Source of the DNA: DASQDN01 sp963825845
GTDB taxonomy: Bacteria; Acidobacteriota; Terriglobia; Bryobacterales; Bryobacteraceae
Direction of reading: 5' to 3'
Assembly: GCA_963825845.1 (NCBI GenBank)
Contig: CAWGVL010000013.1
Location: 62,001 to 126,000, forward strand
Length of the DNA: 64,000 bases
In this document: piece after piece, positions 53,932-63,489 of the stretch
How positions within the stretch are numbered: the first letter of the stretch is position 1
Layout: every line of letters begins with the position of its first letter
The notes under the pieces: generated by a model
The model's database searches: none
What the model saw: only the letters and a program-made list of their open reading frames with translations
Told to the model about the DNA's origin: nothing
Made by a program: the position numbers and the translations under genes

Positions 53932-54678
53932 ATGGTCCGAAACTGGATACTACTTGCAGCCGCTGCCAGCCTGACATCACCCGTATTTGCGCAGACGCGT
54001 CGCGCCACGATTACGGGCAATGGCGGCGACCAGGGAAAGTGCACCATTGAAGTACGCGTTGATGTCGCAGCCGATGTGGAAATCAGCGGAGACATGGGTC
54101 GGATTCGGACACTGTCGGGGCAACCGTCGAATTGGGTTCGTTTCGACTGCTCGAGCCCACTGCCCCGGAATCCGGTCGACTTCCGATTCAGAGGCATAGA
54201 CGGACGCGGGAACGCTCAACTTATCCGCGATCCGCAGTCGACACGGGGAACGGCCGTGGTTCGCATCGAGGATCCGAAGGGCGGCAGCGAAGGATACACG
54301 TTCGATCTCGAATGGCGGGGTGGCTCCACGTATGACTCCGGCAACCGCGGTGGTTGGAACGGGTACGACAACGGCCAGCAGAATAATGACCGATACGACC
54401 GCAACGACCCATATAACCGCAACAATCGCGATTACAACCGCGACGACCGGTTTGGAAACAACAATAGCCAGTACAACCGTGGCAACCGTGATTCAGTCGT
54501 TACGTGTGCCGCGAACGGGAATCGGCGCACCTACTGCGATGCTGACACGAGCGGTGGCGTCCGCCTGTTGCGTGAGCATGGAAACTCCGCATGCCAGCTC
54601 GGATCCACTTGGGGCTTCGACCGGCGCGGCATTTGGGTTGACCGCGGCTGCCGCGGCGACTTCCAGATTGGCCGTTAA
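53932..54678 (+). CDS. Secreted DUF3011-like protein with Asn/Asp/Arg-rich linker
   Basis: 248 residues from ATG 53932 (signal MVRNWILLAAAASLTSPVFAQ; AAGGGA site). The N-terminal half is a beta-rich domain (RATITGNGGDQGKCTIEVRV and AVVRIEDPKGGSEGYTFDLEW). A low-complexity region of ~60 residues built from N, D, R, Y and G (for example YDRNDPYNRNNRDYNRDDRF) links it to a C-terminal DUF3011 module: VVTCAANGNRRTYCDADTS, VRLLREHGNSACQLGSTWG and GIWVDRGCRGDF, with 4 conserved Cys likely in disulfides. The function is unknown; probably a surface or matrix protein. Confidence 0.8.
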   Translation: MVRNWILLAAAASLTSPVFAQTRRATITGNGGDQGKCTIEVRVDVAADVEISGDMGRIRTLSGQPSNWVRFDCSSPLPRNPVDFRFRGIDGRGNAQLIRDPQSTRGTAVVRIEDPKGGSEGYTFDLEWRGGSTYDSGNRGGWNGYDNGQQNNDRYDRNDPYNRNNRDYNRDDRFGNNNSQYNRGNRDSVVTCAANGNRRTYCDADTSGGVRLLREHGNSACQLGSTWGFDRRGIWVDRGCRGDFQIGR

Positions 54679-54725
54679 CTTCTAACCATGCGCAAGACGC
54701 GGTTCCTATATACTGCGGGAGCAGT

Positions 54726-56633
54726 ATGGCGCCGCGTCTTGTCGCAATCGTTGGTCCTCTCGATGGCTCTACATTTCTCGTCGGCGCCGGCCCGCTAACA
54801 ATCGGACGCGCGCCGGGAAACACTGTGTGCGTTCCGGATACTTCCGTTTCGCGGAACCACTGCGTTGTGGAAAGCGCAGGTGACCGCGTTGAACTGCACG
54901 ATCTCGGCAGTCACAATCGGACCTTCGTCAACGACCTGCCGGTCAGCGATCATGTCCTCTCGCATGGTGACGAGGTAAGAATCGGCGGTTCCACCTTTCT
55001 CTTCTTCACAGATGACAATTACCCGGGGGATGAAGTGCGGCTACCCGACAATGCGCCGAGCATCGATCGTACCGTGGTACTCCGGCGTGAGGATGCGGTT
55101 TACCTGGATCCGCAGAAGGCCGTCGGGCCAGCCGTTCGTAATGACCGGAGCGCGCGAAGTCTGGAATGTCTGCTTGAGGTCGCGACGATCATCTCGGCGG
55201 AGCGTCAGCTAAGGGCTCTGGCGGACCGGCTCCTGCAAGTCATTGCGAAGGCGATTCCGGCTCAAGTTGTGTCGATTCTACTACCCACGCGGACGGATAC
55301 CGACGCGGAGTATATGCAGTTTCGCCGTGCCCAACCCACAGCAGAAACCGTATCGGATCGACTGCCTTCCACAATTATTCGCCGCGTCGTTTCGGAACAA
55401 GTATCGATCTCCTCCAACACTGTCCAGGGAGACACCATGAGTTTAGGCGAGAGCATCATCGGGCTACATGTGCAATCGGTCCTCGCGGTGCCGCTCGTCG
55501 TTCGGGAGACTGCAATTGGCGTTATCTACGCGGCCAACCACCACGGCCACAGGGAGTTCGATGAACATCATCTCCAGGTACTGACGGGGATCGCGGGGTT
55601 GGCGTCCGGCGCACTGGATGCGGCCCGGCATCTTCAAGAGGTTGAGGCCCAGAACACCCGGTTACAGGCGAAGATCAACGTTGCGAGCAACATCATCGGG
55701 GAAAGCACCGCAATCCTTAATGTGCATAAGTTCATTGCTAAAGCGGCGCCCACCGGTTCTACGGTGTTGGTTACTGGTGAAAGCGGTACGGGCAAGGAAC
55801 TGGTTGCGCGTGCAATTCATCGCCACAGCACGCGCTCGGGCGGACCGTTTATCGCCATCAACTGTGCCGCGCTTACCGACACACTTCTCGAAAGCGAGCT
55901 ATTCGGACATGAAAAGGGCGCGTTTACAGGCGCTATCGTTCAGAAGCGGGGAAAACTGGAGGAGGCACACGGCGGGACGCTCTTTCTGGATGAGATTGGA
56001 GAATTGGCTCCTGTGCTGCAGGCGAAGTTATTGCGCGTCCTTCAGGAGCGCGAGTTCGAACGCGTCGGCGGTATACGACCGATCAAAGTAGACATACGTC
56101 TGATTGCCGCGACGAATCGAGACCTGGCGGAGATGTCTCGCGCGGGAGAATTTCGACAGGATTTGTATTATCGTCTGAACGTTGTCACGCTTCACATGCC
56201 GCCATTACGCGAACGTCGTGAGGATCTTCCGCTTCTGGCGCAGTACTTCGTGCAGAAGCACGCGGAGAGCGCAGGCCGGCGAGTAGCGGGTTTGTCTCAG
56301 GAAGCTACCGATTGCCTGCGTCGTTATGACTGGCCGGGGAATGTTCGCGAACTCGGGAACGTGATCGAGAGGGCTTTGGTGTTGGGATCCACTGAGCTGA
56401 TCCAAGTCGAGGACTTACCAGACACTTTGCAGGAGACCTCCTCCTCAGACGGAGAAAGCTCCTGCGGGTTCACTGAGATGGTGAATGAGGCGAAAAAGAG
56501 AATTGTGCTTGACGCTCTTCAACAGGCCTCGGGGAACTACGGCGAGGCTGCCAGGCTCTTGCGGATTCATCCGAACAACTTGCACCGGCTGATTCGAAAT
56601 CTTAATTTGAAGCCGGCGCTGCGGCGGCAGTAG
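54726..56633 (+). CDS. FHA-GAF sigma-54-dependent transcriptional activator
   Basis: 635 residues. FHA domain (res. ~5-100): LTIGRAPGNTVCVPDTSVSRNHCVV, HDLGSHNRTFVND. GAF-like sensor (~150-310). Sigma-54 AAA+ domain (~325-545): Walker A VTGESGTGKELVARAIH, loop 1 GAFTGA in HEKGAFTGAI, Walker B GGTLFLDEIGELA, sensor I LIAATNRDL and RLNVVTLHMPPLRERREDLP. Fis-type HTH at the end (QASGNYGEAARLLRIHPNNLHRLIRNLNL). FHA binding to phosphothreonine, rather than a receiver domain, implies control by Ser/Thr phosphorylation. It is convergent with the secreted kinase-like gene, overlapping it by 32 bp. Confidence 0.95.
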   Translation: MAPRLVAIVGPLDGSTFLVGAGPLTIGRAPGNTVCVPDTSVSRNHCVVESAGDRVELHDLGSHNRTFVNDLPVSDHVLSHGDEVRIGGSTFLFFTDDNYPGDEVRLPDNAPSIDRTVVLRREDAVYLDPQKAVGPAVRNDRSARSLECLLEVATIISAERQLRALADRLLQVIAKAIPAQVVSILLPTRTDTDAEYMQFRRAQPTAETVSDRLPSTIIRRVVSEQVSISSNTVQGDTMSLGESIIGLHVQSVLAVPLVVRETAIGVIYAANHHGHREFDEHHLQVLTGIAGLASGALDAARHLQEVEAQNTRLQAKINVASNIIGESTAILNVHKFIAKAAPTGSTVLVTGESGTGKELVARAIHRHSTRSGGPFIAINCAALTDTLLESELFGHEKGAFTGAIVQKRGKLEEAHGGTLFLDEIGELAPVLQAKLLRVLQEREFERVGGIRPIKVDIRLIAATNRDLAEMSRAGEFRQDLYYRLNVVTLHMPPLRERREDLPLLAQYFVQKHAESAGRRVAGLSQEATDCLRRYDWPGNVRELGNVIERALVLGSTELIQVEDLPDTLQETSSSDGESSCGFTEMVNEAKKRIVLDALQQASGNYGEAARLLRIHPNNLHRLIRNLNLKPALRRQ

Positions 56634-57474
56634 CGATGAGCGGCGGCTCGGTATTTCCCATACGAATGACATACGGGGTATCGTAGAGGACCGCGCCTTC
56701 ACCTCTGGCTACGATCTGTTGGTCGAAGTATTTCACGATTGCTTCCTTGCGGGCCAACAAGCCTGCGATCTCGCTCGTAGAGAGAAAAGCGCCCAAGTGA
56801 TCGACCAGCGATTGCCGGCTCAGGTGTCGGAGGTTCGCCAGCAGCTTGCGATCGATCTGTCGCAAACTCTTCAGGTTTGCGCAATCCTTGTGCATCCGAA
56901 AGGCGCGGGTGTGGTCAATCATCCAGATCTGCCAATCTGTCGTGATAACGAGGTTGCCTTGATTTCGATCCGTGTTGCGGATGAGTTCGTCGAAGGCCCG
57001 CACGTTGTGCATCTGGCGATTCCAATCCGTCTGGTCTGGCGCCTGCAGCTTCCTCTTCTGACGATCGAGTTCGACCATGGCGACGCGATCAACCCACCAC
57101 GTGACCGCCGCTCCATGCCCAGCGACGCGACGCTCGACGGAGGGAGGAATCATATTGAGTCCTATGAGCTTGGACAACTCGTACGCGGCTACGTTGTACT
57201 TGTAAGAGTCGCGGAAGTTGAGTTCAACTCCGCGGGATCCCTGGAATTGGCTTTGCGCAATATCCACGACCTGAATGTGGGCAGCATGGTTCAACGTGCC
57301 GTCGTTTAGTTCGGCCTTCGAGGATGCGGTCACGCCTCTGGATAGCTCTTTACGGGAGACGATATTCGCGTTGCGGAGAAATGTCTCGCGGTCAACGTTT
57401 GTCAGATCTTGCGCAGAGGCCGGCAGCATCGCCGCTACCATCATCGATATCCAAACAGCCTTGCTGGTTCTCAT
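56602..57474 (-). CDS. Secreted atypical-kinase-like protein (HipA/FAM20/PI-kinase-like motifs)
   Basis: 290 residues with a signal peptide (MMVAAMLPASAQ). The part GVELNFRDSYKYNVAAYELSKLIGLNMIPPSV is like the N-lobe/hinge of HipA- or PI3K-type kinases. The part FDELIRNTDRNQGNLVITTDWQIWMIDHTRAF has the pattern 'N-x-D-R-x-x-x-N ... I-D-H', matching catalytic Asp, Asn and a DFG-like metal Asp. The usual beta3 Lys is not obvious. An exported kinase is unusual; such a protein may phosphorylate extracytoplasmic targets or be a pseudokinase. I cannot assign a named family. Convergent with the FHA regulator. Confidence 0.6.
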   Translation of the reverse strand: MRTSKAVWISMMVAAMLPASAQDLTNVDRETFLRNANIVSRKELSRGVTASSKAELNDGTLNHAAHIQVVDIAQSQFQGSRGVELNFRDSYKYNVAAYELSKLIGLNMIPPSVERRVAGHGAAVTWWVDRVAMVELDRQKRKLQAPDQTDWNRQMHNVRAFDELIRNTDRNQGNLVITTDWQIWMIDHTRAFRMHKDCANLKSLRQIDRKLLANLRHLSRQSLVDHLGAFLSTSEIAGLLARKEAIVKYFDQQIVARGEGAVLYDTPYVIRMGNTEPPLIATAAAAPASN

Positions 57475-57634
57475 TTTCCTTCCCCTTCGGCATACGTATA
57501 ATGCATTGCGCGTGCCACAATGATTCTCGTGTAAGTTATTGGAAAATCAGTACGTGAACCTGATTGGAGATATCGGGAGTGATTCGTAGCTATCAATATG
57601 GATAGCTTGCCTGGCCACGCCATGGACGCTTGTA

Positions 57635-58357
57635 ATGGACATCATCAGTGAACATCCGCCCTATCCTGTAAAACGACCGCTGATGTATCAAAACTGGGAG
57701 TCACTCACGTTTCTTCACTGGCGACTTGCTCCCGAGGTTGTTCGCCGCCTGCTACCCGGCGGCCTCGAACCAGATACTTACGACGGAGCAGCATGGATCG
57801 GACTCACTCCTTTCCTGTTGACGGGGTTACGTCCCCCTGGCATGCCGGCGCTACCCTGGATCTCGCGGTTTCCGGAGATGAATGTGCGCACCTACGTTCG
57901 AGGTCCGGACGGCGAAAGAGGAATCTGGTTCTTTTCGCTCGAGGCCGACCGTCTCGCTGCCGTTGTGGGCGCACGACTGTCGTATCGCCTGCCGTATCGG
58001 TGGGCTGCCATGCACGTGAGCCGCGATCCCGAGGGAGTGACCTACAAGAGCCGTCGCCATTTCGGGACAGGGGAGGCGGACATCGCGGTTCGTGTCGGGA
58101 CGGCGATTCGACCGAACGAGCACGAACGCTTTTTGACCGCCCGCTATCGGCTGTACACGACGCTTGGAGGCCGCTTGGCCTTCGCGCAGGTAGAACATCC
58201 GCCTTGGCCCTTACACGCGGCAACGCTCGAACACTTTCAACAGAGCGTCATTGAGCATTCCGGCCTTCCTCGTTTGACAGGACGACCTTTGGTCCATTTC
58301 TCGCCGGGTGTTCATGTTCGCGTCGGACGGCCTACTCTTGTGCGCGGTATCGTATGA
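57635..58357 (+). CDS. DUF2071 (YqjF-like) protein
   Basis: 240 residues. Family-typical sequence: RPLMYQNWESLTFLHWRLAPEVVRRLLPGGLEPDTYDGAAWIGLTPF, then RFPEMNVRTYVRGPDGERGIWFFSLEAD and FLTARYRLYT near the middle. DUF2071 proteins (Bacillus YqjF) have no established activity; the fold is related to acetoacetate decarboxylase-like barrels. It has no signal peptide. It lies 16 bp before the TonB receptor and may be co-transcribed by chance. Confidence 0.85.
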   Translation: MDIISEHPPYPVKRPLMYQNWESLTFLHWRLAPEVVRRLLPGGLEPDTYDGAAWIGLTPFLLTGLRPPGMPALPWISRFPEMNVRTYVRGPDGERGIWFFSLEADRLAAVVGARLSYRLPYRWAAMHVSRDPEGVTYKSRRHFGTGEADIAVRVGTAIRPNEHERFLTARYRLYTTLGGRLAFAQVEHPPWPLHAATLEHFQQSVIEHSGLPRLTGRPLVHFSPGVHVRVGRPTLVRGIV

Positions 58358-58373
58358 GAACCATGGAGGTCCT

Positions 58374-61300
58374 ATGCGATTGCTCGCAATTGCGCTGTTC
58401 GCTTGCTTTCCTGTATTAGCGCAAACAACGACTGGAACCGTGACCGGTTTCGTGACGGACGCGGCCGCCGCGCCAATCTCAGAAGCCACGGTCAAACTAA
58501 CGAATGCCGGAACAGGCATCAGCCAGACGGCGCAGACGACTGAAAGCGGCAGCTATCTGTTTCCGCTAGTGCCTCCGGGAGCGTACCAGATCAGCATCGA
58601 GAAGACCGGCTTTCAACGGTACTTACGAAACTTCACGCTGGAAGTGACGCAACAGGCGAGGCTCGACGCGCAACTGACCATCGGGCAGGTGACCGAGAAT
58701 ATCGAGGTCACCGGAAGCGCTGTTCTTCTCGAAGCCGACTCATCGAACCTGGGCCAAGTCATCACCAATCGCCAAGTCGTGGACCTGCCGCTGAACGGGC
58801 GTAATCCATTCGCCCTGGCAGCGCTGACACCGGGTGTTACGCCGCTTGCGAGTTTCGGGTCGGGCCTGGTAGGAGCGCGAGGCGCGGCGCAGACGGCGGG
58901 CGCGAATAACTTCCTCGCGAACGGAGGCATGACAGGGTCGAACGAAATCCTGCTGGATGGTATTCCCATTACGGTCTGCTGCCAAGGGCAGCCCGCTTTG
59001 ATTCCAACGATCGACACAACGCAGGAATTCAAAGTGCAGACGAATACTTCACCGGCAGAGTTCGGCCGTACGTCCGGGGCGATCCTGAATATCCTGACGA
59101 AATCGGGGACAAACAGCTTCCACGGATCGGCCTATGAGTTCTTCCGCAATGAGAAGCTGGATGCCGCGAACTTCTTCGTCAACCGAGCGGGGACGAATCC
59201 GATTCCAGGCCGGCAAGACCGGCGCACACCGCTGCGCATGAATCAGTACGGGATTGCGGCGGGCGGTCCGGTATTTATCCCCAAGCTTTACAACGGCAAG
59301 GATAAGACGTTCTTCTTTGCGAACTTCGAGATCACGAATCTGCGGCGTTCGCTCTTTCGAACATTCAGCGTACCGACGGCACTGATGCGCACGGGCAATT
59401 TAAGCGAGGCTCCGTTCGATATCTTCGATCCGGCTACGACAGTTCCGAATCCAAGTACACCCGGCCGATACTTGCGCACTCCGTTTGCGAATAAGACGGT
59501 TCCCTCATCACGTCTCTCGCCCGTCGCGCTCAATATCCTTCAGTTGTATCCTCAGCCACAGCGTCCAGGGATCGTCAACAACCTGGACTCAGTGGCAAGT
59601 TCGCGCGATGACGATAAGCAGATCAGCTTCCGTGTGGATCATAACTTCTCCGAGCGCTATCGGATCTTTGGACGATATAGCCGCCTTTGGAATGACCACT
59701 ACGAGCCGAACTATTGGAATAACGCGTCCTCGCCGGCAGGCTTCAATCAGTTCATCAAGTCGCACACGCTGGTGCTGGATCAGGTAGTGATGGTTCGACC
59801 AACGCTCGTGTTCAACGTGCGCTACGGTTTCGCGCGGCAGCGGAATTTCCGCGATCCGTATTCGCTCGGGACGGATTTGGGCGCGCTTGGTTTCTCGCAA
59901 TTGTACACAACGCAAGTTCAGGAGCGCTTCCTTCCTGCGATCGCGATCAATGGGTTCAACGGCAATGACGAGACCGGCAATCAGCGCTTCACGCGATACT
60001 CCCACAATCTGGCGGCTGCTGTGTCGATGGTGAAATCGGCGCATAACATCAAGTTCGGATGGGATGGCCGTGTGTTCCTGGATCACAACGCCAGCCTTGG
60101 AAACCCGGGCGGCAACTTCTCCTTCGGCACCACCTTCACATCGGGCCCCGATCCGATCGCAGGAGTGCCTACAGGGCAAGCGCCATATTTGGGATTTGCC
60201 TCATTCCTGCTGGGCATTCCGACCGGTGGATTGATCACATACTCCGATGCGACCTCACAGCAGGGCTTCTATCACGCGCTGTATATACAGGACGACTGGA
60301 AAGTAACGCCCAAGCTGACCTTGAACATCGGGCTCCGCTGGGAAATGGAGACCGGCCCAAGCGAGCGTTACAACCGTATCGCCACCATCGATCCCAATAT
60401 TCCTTCCCCTCTCGCGCAACCGACAGGGCTGCCTTTGCGCGGAGGTCTTGTGTTTCGCGGGACCGGCGATGCCTCACGCCAGAGATATATGACGGATGCA
60501 AACAACTTCGGTCCAAGATTTGGCTTCGCGTACTCGATGACATCGAAGACGGTTTTGCGCGGTGGCATCGGCGTATTCTATTCTCCCGGACTTGTCCGTC
60601 TGTTCAACGGCGGTAATCCCGGATTTACCGTGACTACGCCGTTCGTTGCGACCATCGACAGTGTAACGCCGGTGGGCAATTTGACGAATCCGTTCCCGAC
60701 CGGCTTACTGCCATTGACAGGTTCATCGCAAGGAGCTGCCGCGCTTGCGGGCACAAGCATTTCAGCGCTGACTTATGATACTCCCCTGCCTTATTCGGTT
60801 CAGTGGAATTTCGGCATTCAACGAGAACTTCCCGGGTCGATGGCTGTGAATATTTCGTATGCCGGTAACCGCGGCATCAAGTTGCCGATTAACGCGAATC
60901 TGAACGCATTGAATCCGATTTACTACGGTGCGCCCGGTGATCAGGCGCAAGTGGCAAACCTGAACGCTCTGGTGGACAATCCCTTCTTCGGCGTGATCAG
61001 CAGCGGAACCCTGAGCACTCGACAGGTGCAAAGAAATCAACTGCTCCGCGCATACCCGCAGTTCACCGGCTTCGGCATCAACTTTCTCGGTGTTGGAAAT
61101 TCGACGTATCACGCGCTGCAGGTTAGCGCGCAGAAACGTTTGTCCTATGGTTTGCTTGCTACGTTCAGCTATACGTTTTCGAAGAATATCGGCGACGTGA
61201 ATATGCTCACGACCTCGTTCTTCGATGCCGGACAGAATCCCGGGTATCAGAATGAGTTCAATCGTGCTCTGGACCGGAGTGTGCTCGGCAGCGACTTTCC

Positions 61301-61862
61301 TCAACGTGTGGTTTTTTCGGCTGTGTACGACCTGCCCTTCGGGAAGGGTCACCGGATCGGCGGCGGGGCTCCGGGCTGGGTGAACATGCTGATCGGTGGA
61401 TGGCAAACGAACGGCATCTACACGTATCAGTCGGGTCAGCCGCTGAATTTCGGCGTGTCCGGAGCGCCGGCGTATGCGGGCAATCGCGCAAGCTACACGG
61501 GGGCGGCCGAGGCGCAGACTTCCGGCAGCATTTCCGACCGGCTAGGCGGGGTGTCTGGCGGCCCTGGTTATTTGAACGCGGCGGCGTTCCGCGTCCCCCA
61601 ATCGTTTGAGTTCGGCGACACGCCTCGGCTGGACTCTCGAAATCGCGGCCCGGCGAGCGTGAATATTGACTTCTCGCTGATCAAGAGCTTCCCGATCACG
61701 GAATCGGTACGGCTGCAACTGCGTGGTGAAGCCTTCAACGTCACCAATACTCCCGTTTTCGGCCTTCCGAACACGACGGTAGGCAATCCGGGATTGGGCG
61801 TCATCGGAAGCCAGGCCAACCAGCCACGGAATCTGCAGATCGCCTTGAAGCTCATCTGGTAG
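58374..61862 (+). CDS. TonB-dependent receptor, Oar-like, with carboxypeptidase-regulatory domain
   Basis: 1162 residues from ATG 58374 (GGAGG site; signal MRLLAIALFACFPVLAQ). N-terminal regulatory domain (GTVTGFVTDAAAAPISEATV and FPLVPPGAYQISIEKTGF), plug with VVDLPLNGRNPFALAALTPG, NEILLDGIPI and FGRTSGAILNILTKSGTNSFHGS, and a long barrel ending LRGEAFNVTNTPVFGLPN and LQIALKLIW (terminal aromatic residue). Outer-membrane receptor for an unknown large substrate. The next gene, a secreted FAD oxidoreductase, starts 4 bp after its stop, so the two probably form a uptake/oxidation pair. Confidence 0.94.
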   Translation: MRLLAIALFACFPVLAQTTTGTVTGFVTDAAAAPISEATVKLTNAGTGISQTAQTTESGSYLFPLVPPGAYQISIEKTGFQRYLRNFTLEVTQQARLDAQLTIGQVTENIEVTGSAVLLEADSSNLGQVITNRQVVDLPLNGRNPFALAALTPGVTPLASFGSGLVGARGAAQTAGANNFLANGGMTGSNEILLDGIPITVCCQGQPALIPTIDTTQEFKVQTNTSPAEFGRTSGAILNILTKSGTNSFHGSAYEFFRNEKLDAANFFVNRAGTNPIPGRQDRRTPLRMNQYGIAAGGPVFIPKLYNGKDKTFFFANFEITNLRRSLFRTFSVPTALMRTGNLSEAPFDIFDPATTVPNPSTPGRYLRTPFANKTVPSSRLSPVALNILQLYPQPQRPGIVNNLDSVASSRDDDKQISFRVDHNFSERYRIFGRYSRLWNDHYEPNYWNNASSPAGFNQFIKSHTLVLDQVVMVRPTLVFNVRYGFARQRNFRDPYSLGTDLGALGFSQLYTTQVQERFLPAIAINGFNGNDETGNQRFTRYSHNLAAAVSMVKSAHNIKFGWDGRVFLDHNASLGNPGGNFSFGTTFTSGPDPIAGVPTGQAPYLGFASFLLGIPTGGLITYSDATSQQGFYHALYIQDDWKVTPKLTLNIGLRWEMETGPSERYNRIATIDPNIPSPLAQPTGLPLRGGLVFRGTGDASRQRYMTDANNFGPRFGFAYSMTSKTVLRGGIGVFYSPGLVRLFNGGNPGFTVTTPFVATIDSVTPVGNLTNPFPTGLLPLTGSSQGAAALAGTSISALTYDTPLPYSVQWNFGIQRELPGSMAVNISYAGNRGIKLPINANLNALNPIYYGAPGDQAQVANLNALVDNPFFGVISSGTLSTRQVQRNQLLRAYPQFTGFGINFLGVGNSTYHALQVSAQKRLSYGLLATFSYTFSKNIGDVNMLTTSFFDAGQNPGYQNEFNRALDRSVLGSDFPQRVVFSAVYDLPFGKGHRIGGGAPGWVNMLIGGWQTNGIYTYQSGQPLNFGVSGAPAYAGNRASYTGAAEAQTSGSISDRLGGVSGGPGYLNAAAFRVPQSFEFGDTPRLDSRNRGPASVNIDFSLIKSFPITESVRLQLRGEAFNVTNTPVFGLPNTTVGNPGLGVIGSQANQPRNLQIALKLIW

Positions 61863-61866
61863 ACCG

Positions 61867-63486
61867 ATGATGTTCTTGCGACTGGTTTCATGCGGTCTGC
61901 TGAGTGTCGGGCTGGTCGTGGCAGAGAAGTACGACCTGGTAGTTTATGGCGGGACTGCGGGTGGCGCAATGACCGCGATTGCTGCCGCTCGCGAAGGCTT
62001 GAGGGTAGCGCTTCTCGAGCCGGGCGACCATATCGGCGGAATGCTGAGCGGTGGTCTTTCCCGTACCGATTACGGCAAGAAAGAAGTTATAGGCGGATAT
62101 GCTCGTGAGTTCTACTGGCGCGCTGGAAATTATTACGGAACTCGACAGTACGGCCAGGATGAAGCGTGGTATCACGAGCCAGGCGTGGGTGAGAAGATCC
62201 TGCGCGACATGCTGGCCGAGGCCGGCGTGAAGATCTTCCAGCGCCATCGCTTGAGAGAGAACGGCGGTGTTGAGAAGGATGGGACGCGAGTAGCCGCAAT
62301 CGCCATTGAGAACGGCGCTGTGTTCGAGGCGGACGTGTTCGCCGATGCGAGCTACGAAGGCGATCTGATGGCGAAGTCGGGAGTGTCGTATACGTGGGGT
62401 CGTGAGCCGAGCAGCCAGTACAACGAGTCGCTGGCGGGAGTGCGTCCGACGCATTTCCAGCACGTCTTCAAGTTTGCAGTGAACGCTCTCGATGCTCATG
62501 GGAAGGCGTTGCCCGAAATTCAATCTGCTCCTCGCGGGCAGATCGGCGAGGGCGACAAGAAGGTGCAGTCGTATAACTTCCGTGTTTGCGTATCGAGCGA
62601 TCCGAGCAATCAGGTTCGTTATCCCAAGCCGTCGGATTATCGGCCGGAACGCTTCACGCTGCTGTTAAGACTCCTCGACGCTTGGGAAAAGAACGTGGGG
62701 AAGCTACCCGCGATGAGTGATCTCTTCATTATCGCGGCGATACCCAATAAGAAGGCAGATTTGAATAATCGCGGGGCGTTCTCAACGGACTATCTCGGAA
62801 TGAACTGGGATTATCCGGATGGTTCGTATGCGACGAAGGCGGCGATCTGGAAGGACCATCTGAACTACACGGAATCGTTCTTCTATTTCCTCGCGAACGA
62901 TGAACGCGTGCCGAAATCCGTGCGCGATTCGATGAACGCCTGGGGCCTTTGCAAGGATGAATTCGCCGACACAGGGCACTGGCCTCATCAGTTGTACGTG
63001 AGAGAAGCGCGTCGCCTGATCGGTGAGTATGTCATGACTCAGAAGGACATCCAAGATGAGCGGACGAAGCCGGACGCGATCGGGATGGGTTCGTACAACA
63101 GTGACTCGCACGCGGTGCAACGGCTTGTCATGGACGACGGCACTGTCCAGAACGAGGGGCTGATGGAGGTCCCTGTCCAGCCGTATCAGATGCCATATCG
63201 AATGATAGTGCCGAAACGGAGTGAAGCGACGAACCTGCTGGTTCCGGTGGCTTTTTCAGCGAGCCATGTGGCGTATTCCACTCTCAGGATGGAGCCGCAA
63301 TACATGATCATCGGCCAAGCGGCGGGTGTGGCGGCGCGGATGGCGATTCAGTCCAAGTCGGCTGTCCAGGATATCGACACGAAGCAGCTTACGGAGACGT
63401 TGCTGAAACAGGGCGCAACGATGGAGTTTCGCCCTGGACCGGGTCGACCTACGTGGAAAGGGTTTCAACAAACGATTCGGAACTAG
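61867..63486 (+). CDS. Secreted FAD-dependent oxidoreductase (xanthan-lyase-associated FAD family)
   Basis: 539 residues with a signal peptide (LVSCGLLSVGLVVAE). FAD-binding motif YDLVVYGGTAGGAMTAIAAAREGLRVALLEPG followed by HIGGMLSGGLSRTDYG, the FAD_oxidored signature. The C-terminal substrate part has EGLMEVPVQPYQMPYRMIVPKRSEATNLLVPVAFSASHVAYSTLRMEPQYMIIGQAAGVAARMA. Such proteins are common in acidobacteria and planctomycetes, often beside TonB receptors and polysaccharide genes; the substrate is unproven. The C-terminus carries a small extra module with GPGRPTWKGFQQTI. Confidence 0.9.
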   Translation: MMFLRLVSCGLLSVGLVVAEKYDLVVYGGTAGGAMTAIAAAREGLRVALLEPGDHIGGMLSGGLSRTDYGKKEVIGGYAREFYWRAGNYYGTRQYGQDEAWYHEPGVGEKILRDMLAEAGVKIFQRHRLRENGGVEKDGTRVAAIAIENGAVFEADVFADASYEGDLMAKSGVSYTWGREPSSQYNESLAGVRPTHFQHVFKFAVNALDAHGKALPEIQSAPRGQIGEGDKKVQSYNFRVCVSSDPSNQVRYPKPSDYRPERFTLLLRLLDAWEKNVGKLPAMSDLFIIAAIPNKKADLNNRGAFSTDYLGMNWDYPDGSYATKAAIWKDHLNYTESFFYFLANDERVPKSVRDSMNAWGLCKDEFADTGHWPHQLYVREARRLIGEYVMTQKDIQDERTKPDAIGMGSYNSDSHAVQRLVMDDGTVQNEGLMEVPVQPYQMPYRMIVPKRSEATNLLVPVAFSASHVAYSTLRMEPQYMIIGQAAGVAARMAIQSKSAVQDIDTKQLTETLLKQGATMEFRPGPGRPTWKGFQQTIRN

Positions 63487-63489
63487 CGC

